Shown here: positions 10,310-14,894 of the stretch, piece after piece
How the letters are laid out: each line of letters opens with the position of its first letter
How positions within the stretch are numbered: position 1 is the stretch's first letter
NCBI GenBank assembly: GCA_001953115.1
Contig: LSSL01003000.1
Location: 1-14,894 of the forward strand
Source: Smittium mucronatum
Lineage: Eukaryota > Kickxellomycota > Harpellomycetes > Harpellales > Legeriomycetaceae
Reading direction: 5' to 3'
DNA: 14,894 nucleotides
Notes under the pieces: model-generated
Told to the model about the DNA's origin: nothing
Database searches by the model: none
What the model saw: the letters and a program-made list of their open reading frames with translations, nothing else
Made by a program: the position numbers and the translations under genes

Positions 10310-10620
10310 TTAGGGATATATCATAAGGAAATAATCGAGGAGTAGGGTTTCTAAAAAAAAACGGGTACTCATCATGCAAAAAAATGTGGGAGACCCTTTT
10401 AAACCTCACCTTTTTTCTTATCTTTCATTGTTTCAATCTGTCTAGATGCCTTCAGATCCGCGTAAAATAAATATAAATGAAATATGGGATTCTTCTTACT
10501 AGTTGGAAGATAAGGAAAAACTCTCGATGCAAAAAAATCATTGCGTAATAATAGTAGGATTTGAGAAATTCTACTGATTTTGGTATTCCGCCGTGACATA
10601 AAAATATCTTTAAAAAATGA
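10310..10620 (-). other. G+C-richer island, possible exon or repeat relic
   Basis: This patch has visibly more G and C than the several kilobases on either side. On the minus strand a frame of 66 codons with an ATG runs from 10599 to 10399, and its codons are less A+T driven than those of other chance ORFs here. Near its end the minus strand reads AAAAAAG|GTGAGG (exon end at 10410), a good match to a splice donor. A pyrimidine-rich stretch ending in AAG lies just upstream of the ATG. I do not recognise the protein. It may be an exon, part of an old transposon, or chance. Nothing here proves transcription. Confidence 0.25.
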
Positions 10621-11902
10621 TTAAGCTTAAATATTAAGTTTAATTGGAATTTTAAGTGGTTTATCAATTAACAAAATTATTTATAATGTAATTTAATTCG
10701 TATTAAAATATTAAAATATCTGATTTTATTAAAAAATATTTTATTTTTATAGATTTTAAATTTTATTTTAAATAAAATCTGCATTTTTACAAAGAAATTT
10801 TCGATTTTTTGACGTAACTCCTGGAAAAGTAGGTTTTTATTTTTTATTATGTAACTAATGATATTTTTTTAATTGAAAATTTTTATGATTAAGAATATAG
10901 TTTATATATTTTCTAAATTATTCACCATAAAATAGGTGCAATTTATTAATTCATTATATTTTTTATATTTTTTGGCTGGATCATATATATATCTATCTAA
11001 CGTGTGTTTTGAATAGAAAAAAAACTCGTGGGTATTAATAATTAACAAAATTTTTAATTTTTTCTCAATTTAAAATAATATTTTAAATTGGACAATAGAC
11101 AATAAATTTTGACTAAACAAACAAAAAAAATATGATTTCGATTATATATAATCTTATCTATTAATCTTTCATAAAAATATACTTATCAAATATCGTATTA
11201 AATAAATCTTTAGTATTAATTTTAAGAATTATGAAAAAAATAAAATTTTTCCACTTTTCTGAAATAAATCCAATTCAACATAAATACTCAAGTTTCCAAT
11301 TTAATTATCAAAGATGATAAATTTTGTCAAAAAAAAATCGAAAGAACTTTTTATCTCAGCTTTTATTTCTCTAAAAAATTATAGCTACCTTAATAATATT
11401 TCTACTATATAGAAAATTTCCTCATTCATAAAAAAAATGAAAAGGAAAATTTGTTTTTTATCATAAAGAAAATAGTTATATATCTAAATATAGCCTTTCA
11501 ATTTTAATGTCTAATAAAATAAAAATCCCATTTATATACTAAAAAGATATTATTGATTATCAAAAAATTAAAATAACAAGAAAATTAAAACATATTGTAT
11601 TGAGAGTTTTCTGTCTACGATTTTTTTTAAATTTTTTTTTAAATAAAATTCAGCTAAACCAAAATTTAAAAAAAAATACACATAATACATAATAATTAAT
11701 GAAAAAAAAACATAAAGCTTATATATTTTACATTTTTAAGCCTAAATATTGAAAGAGAATTAAATATAAACAAATTATTTCTAGTGGGTACGGAACCGCT
11801 AAAGCGACAGATGGGAGTGAGATGAAATTTGATTATTTTTTCCTTTTATTGTATTTTTATTTTAGTTTTATTCTAGTATTTAAATATTATAAATAAATTC
11901 CC

Positions 11903-11924
11903 TTTTTTTTTAAAAAAAAAAAAA
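11903..11924. repeat. Palindromic T9-A13 tract
   Basis: Nine T are followed directly by thirteen A, framed by CC on the left and GG on the right, so the flanks are also complementary. Such a tract can extrude as a hairpin and is prone to length change. Its origin is unknown. Confidence 0.75.
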
Positions 11925-11929
11925 GGTTT

Positions 11930-11979
11930 ATACTTAGATAAAACCTGCATTTTTTGTAAAAATATCATCATCTAAGTAT
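11930..11979. repeat. 10-bp inverted repeat with 30-base spacer
   Basis: ATACTTAGAT at 11930-11939 is the exact reverse complement of ATCTAAGTAT at 11970-11979. It starts six bases after the T9-A13 tract, so the two palindromes form a small cluster. No gene lies nearby and I assign no function. Confidence 0.55.
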
Positions 11980-13251
11980 TTTGAGTTTAGATTTAGAATT
12001 TTTTTTTTTGTTTTATTTATTTCCACAAAAAACTGTTTTAAATGAAGTATGTCGGACATTTTATTATTTTTTTATAGCAAGAAAATCTCTTCAACTTCTT
12101 TATCCAATCTCTCTTTTAATAAGTTTTTTCAAACATCCTCAACCAAGAAATATTATTAATTGATGCCATTAAATTAACCTATTCCTATTAAAAACTCCAT
12201 AAATATCAGGTTATTTAAAATGGTAAAAACATAAATTTTTATTTTCTATATTTCATTGATATCTTCAGATTTCTTATATAGAAATTTGATAAAAATTTTC
12301 AAAAAAAGAGTAAATGTATTAAAAACTTATCTAAATGAAATAAAATAATATCTAAATTCAAAAATTGTGTGCATAAAAGAAATAATCGACGCTGAAAAAT
12401 TATTGCTAGAAAATATTATTCGGTTTATATATCTATATTAATTAAAAAATATTTTTAGTTTATCCGGAATAAATGAGTATATAAATCATTCTGATTATAT
12501 TTGAATTTAATTTAATCCATATCAATCGAGATTTTTTTTTTAAATAAAAACTATATGTTTATTAATATTTTTAGAAAATCCTTAATTTTAATGCTTTTTT
12601 CTTTTAACATGAAGTTTTTTGCTTTCATTGAATTTTTTTTATCTTTAAAGAAACAAATAATGCCAAAATGTATTATAAACTTGTTATTTTTTGAAAATGA
12701 AGCAATAAATCACAATAAATCATTATTTTTTTTTAAATATTAGATTGATAAAATGGAAATTTCAATAATTTTTTGATATTTTTGAAATAAAAATATTTAT
12801 TATATAAATGTTATTAACAACCCGTATTTGTGATTATACTATAAATTCGGCAATTTATATACGTTTTACAATAGATATGATAAAAATTTACAGTATTTGA
12901 TCTATAATAGATTATGACTAAATTTTACTAAACATATTTTTAGAATAAATAGTGTTTTAATGTTAAGTGAAGTAATTAATTAACTGATAATAATCTTAAA
13001 AATATTAAGTCATAATATAAATGTTTATTTATATTATTTAAATAACCAAAGCTATATTATAAATTTTAAATAACTTAATTAAGAATAAACTATAATTTAT
13101 TTTATTACTTAGGAAGGTCTATATTTTATATTTATATCAAAAAATATTAAGATATTGTGGCTAATATAATTAAGGGTTAATATCTAATATCAAATTATAT
13201 TTTCTATATTTTTAAATAATTAAGTAATTATTCTTAATAAAAGAAATTTTT

Positions 13252-13490
13252 AAAATTGTTTTTAATATATTATACTAAATTTCGGATTATTTAAAATCAT
13301 AACTCTATGAAAAATATTTGATTTAGACGATATACTGCCATTATATACATTTTTTGAATTAGCAAAATACTAATTCTAACCAATATATAAGATTAATATT
13401 ATATGTATGAAAAAATAGTATTGATTTTACATATTTTATGAGTAAAATCTCGGAATTAATTGAAATACCCTGAAAAAAAAATGAATATTT
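13252..13490 (+). repeat. Left arm of the long inverted repeat
   Basis: The arm starts with AAAATTGTTTTTAATATATT at its outer end and ends with a run of nine A and TGAATATTT at its inner end. By hand alignment it pairs with 14757-14521 with seven substitutions (including those at 13303, 13363, 13423, 13441 and 13462) and two one-base gaps. Most differences fall in the inner 60 bp. The outer 180 bp differ at only three sites. Confidence 0.95.
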
Positions 13491-14520
13491 AAATCACATA
13501 TCAAACATAGCTTGTAAATTTATAATAGGAAAGTTAGGGCTAACAAAAATCAATCTCAAATAATCAATTTTTGTTAGTGTTCACAATTTAACTAAAAATA
13601 ATCAAATAACTAGAAAAAAAGGGATCTGTGTCAAATTAATTAATTTTGTAAAAGGTGAAAAGACATTTATTAACTCAAAACTCAATAACAAAAAAAAATA
13701 AGAAGATTTTCTTAATAATTTTATTTATGCATAATGAGGGTCTCAGATATAATAATATTAAAATAAATTAATCAAATTCATTTTATTTTATAACATCCTA
13801 TCATTATTTTATACGAAAAAAATATTCGTATTTAACTATTGAAAAAATCTATTAGTTGAATTGCTTTCCAGATTTATTTAGTAGAAGAAATTCACGGCTA
13901 AAAAAATCTTTAAAATACCTATTTTAATTCTAATAAAGTAAAAAGAATTCAAAAACCTCATAAATTATAGTCTTTTTGAAGATATAAACAGTCAGATAAA
14001 CGCTAAACATAATATAAAAAAAAATTAATTCCAAAAATGGAGGCAGAATTTTTTTTTCAGATCAAAACAGGAACGAGGTGAGAATTTATTTCGAGAATAT
14101 AGTTTGAGCCAATGGATATTAAAAAGTGCAGTATTACTTATATTTTTTTCCATTGTGATTTTTTATTTTTATTACAAGATACCCATTTTTTTATTTAAAG
14201 CTTTGAAATCGCGTTAATTTACTTGTCTAATTTCGATATTATTTTTAAAATCTTGAATATTTATGTAATTCCATCATTTTTTTATTTTCATGATCCAAAA
14301 ATTTATTGAATAATACAAATATTTTTATACTAAAAAAGAACCAGAATCTATAAAATTGTTTTATAAAACCACTTTTAAGAAAAATAATTAAAAAACGGCG
14401 TTTTTAATAATTGCTGTAAGCGAGTTTAATATTGAAGTGTATGTGATCTGTTTTTGGCAATAATAACCTTGTTTATTCTTGATATGTATTTTTAAAGATA
14501 AAACCAATGGCAGTGAATGC
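13491..14520. other. Interior of the inverted-repeat element
   Basis: About 1,030 bp between the arms is non-coding: stops are frequent in every frame and no recognisable domain is present. It contains one 11-bp hairpin (13540-13577). A G+C-richer patch lies near 14,036-14,110, including AGGAACGAGGTGAGAA. No promoter or RNA gene can be supported. Confidence 0.6.
13540..13577. repeat. 11-bp perfect hairpin near the left arm
   Basis: CTAACAAAAAT at 13540-13550 is the exact reverse complement of ATTTTTGTTAG at 13567-13577, with a 16-base loop. It lies about 50 bp inside the left arm. I found no counterpart beside the right arm. Confidence 0.65.
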
Positions 14521-14757
14521 AAATTTTCATTTTTTTTGGGGTATTTAAATTAATTCCGAGATTTTACGCATAAAATATGTAAAATTAATACTATTTTTTC
14601 ATACATATAATATTAATCTTATATATTGGTTAGAATTAGTATTTTTCTAATTCAAAAAATGTATATAATGGCAGTATATCGTCTAAATCAAATATTTTTC
14701 ATAGAATTATGATTTTAAATAATCCGAAATTTAGTATAATATATTAAAAACAATTTT
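14521..14757 (-). repeat. Right arm of the long inverted repeat
   Basis: This is the reverse-complement partner of 13252-13490. Pairing stops sharply on the inner side at 14521, where a run of Ts and TTTTCAT meets unrelated interior sequence. It fades on the outer side just past CAATTTT at 14757. The following 137 bases to the end of the window do not match the DNA left of the left arm beyond generic A/T similarity. Confidence 0.95.
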
Positions 14758-14894
14758 TATAATTTTTTATACCTAAATCACGCTTATTATCATTTATTGA
14801 TATTACTTTTTTTATTAGTAATAATTATTTTTTCTAATGAATACACTGTATAATTTGGGATATATTTATAAATATTTAGGCCATAAATAATAGA

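Larger units (their letters stand above)
10625..13250. other. Extremely A+T-rich gene-free stretch
   Basis: Stops are dense on both strands. The plus-strand ORFs at 11981-12163 and 12555-12743 are built almost entirely of F, L, I, K, N and S and have no domain I recognise, so I treat them as chance. The stretch holds homopolymer runs, the palindromic T/A tract at 11,903 and a G+C-richer patch at 11,784-11,825 (containing GTGGGTACGGAACCG), which I cannot assign. Confidence 0.65.
13252..14757. mobile_element. Long inverted-repeat element (foldback or MITE-like)
   Basis: Two arms of 239 and 237 bp are near-perfect reverse complements and enclose about 1,030 bp. The interior has no ORF of note and no transposase motif that I can read. 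This is the layout of a non-autonomous foldback DNA transposon or MITE. It could instead be an inverted duplication. I could not define a target-site duplication, because the bases just outside both arms are A/T-only and ambiguous. The high similarity of the arms implies that the structure is young or kept alike by gene conversion. The superfamily is unknown. Confidence 0.6.

Noticed and set aside
10452..10667. Minus-strand ORF of 71 codons overlapping the 10,310-10,620 island
   Set aside because: It extends well outside the G+C-richer island into A+T-only DNA and overlaps a better-composed frame. Chance.
11981..12163. Plus-strand ORF of 60 codons, hydrophobic N-terminus
   Set aside because: The phenylalanine and leucine runs come from T-rich sequence. 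There is no signal or domain pattern that composition does not explain.
12555..12743. Plus-strand ORF of 62 codons
   Set aside because: Low-complexity F/K/N/I composition from A+T-rich DNA with no supporting context.
14049..14082. Pyrimidine tract plus CAG (to 14060) and a GTGAG donor-like site (14078) framing 17 bases, resembling a microexon
   Set aside because: T runs followed by CAG are common in this DNA, no neighbouring exon is visible, and it lies inside the non-coding core of the inverted-repeat element.
13000..14894. Extension of the inverted repeat beyond the arms
   Set aside because: Comparing the DNA left of 13252 with the reverse complement of the DNA right of 14757 shows only generic A/T similarity after a few bases.

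Overview
This window looks like eukaryotic nuclear DNA. It is very A+T rich, has no intact gene and no bacterial-style operons, and carries relics of eukaryotic transposable elements. An animal, probably an invertebrate, is the best guess: the decayed retroelement at the left end has motif wording like that of animal DIRS-like elements. This is an inference from remembered family patterns and is weak at the species level.

Region 1 (about 1-5,040) is richer in G+C and holds the main feature: a heavily decayed tyrosine-recombinase retrotransposon (DIRS/PAT/Ngaro type) on the minus strand. Reading down from about 4,986, the order is a gag-like block, reverse transcriptase (RT), RNase H, the DIRS-style segment that follows RNase H, and a tyrosine recombinase that ends near 960. 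The frames carry many in-frame stops and several frameshifts, so no ORF finder would call it, but long blocks of each domain can still be read. Bases 1-850 hold nothing I can assign. They may be the 3' end of the element or flanking DNA.

Region 2 (about 5,050-13,250) is an extremely A+T-rich stretch without recognisable genes. It contains homopolymer runs, short microsatellites, small perfect hairpins and a few G+C-richer islands. The most notable island, about 10,310-10,620, could be a relic of an exon or a repeat.

Region 3 (13,252-14,757) is a long inverted repeat. Two arms of about 238 bp, roughly 97% identical by hand alignment, face each other across about 1,030 bp of non-coding DNA. 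This is the layout of a non-autonomous foldback/MITE-like element, or of a locus that could give a long hairpin RNA.

There is no working gene set here. The window is a gene-poor interval with one ancient autonomous retroelement and one apparently much younger inverted-repeat structure.
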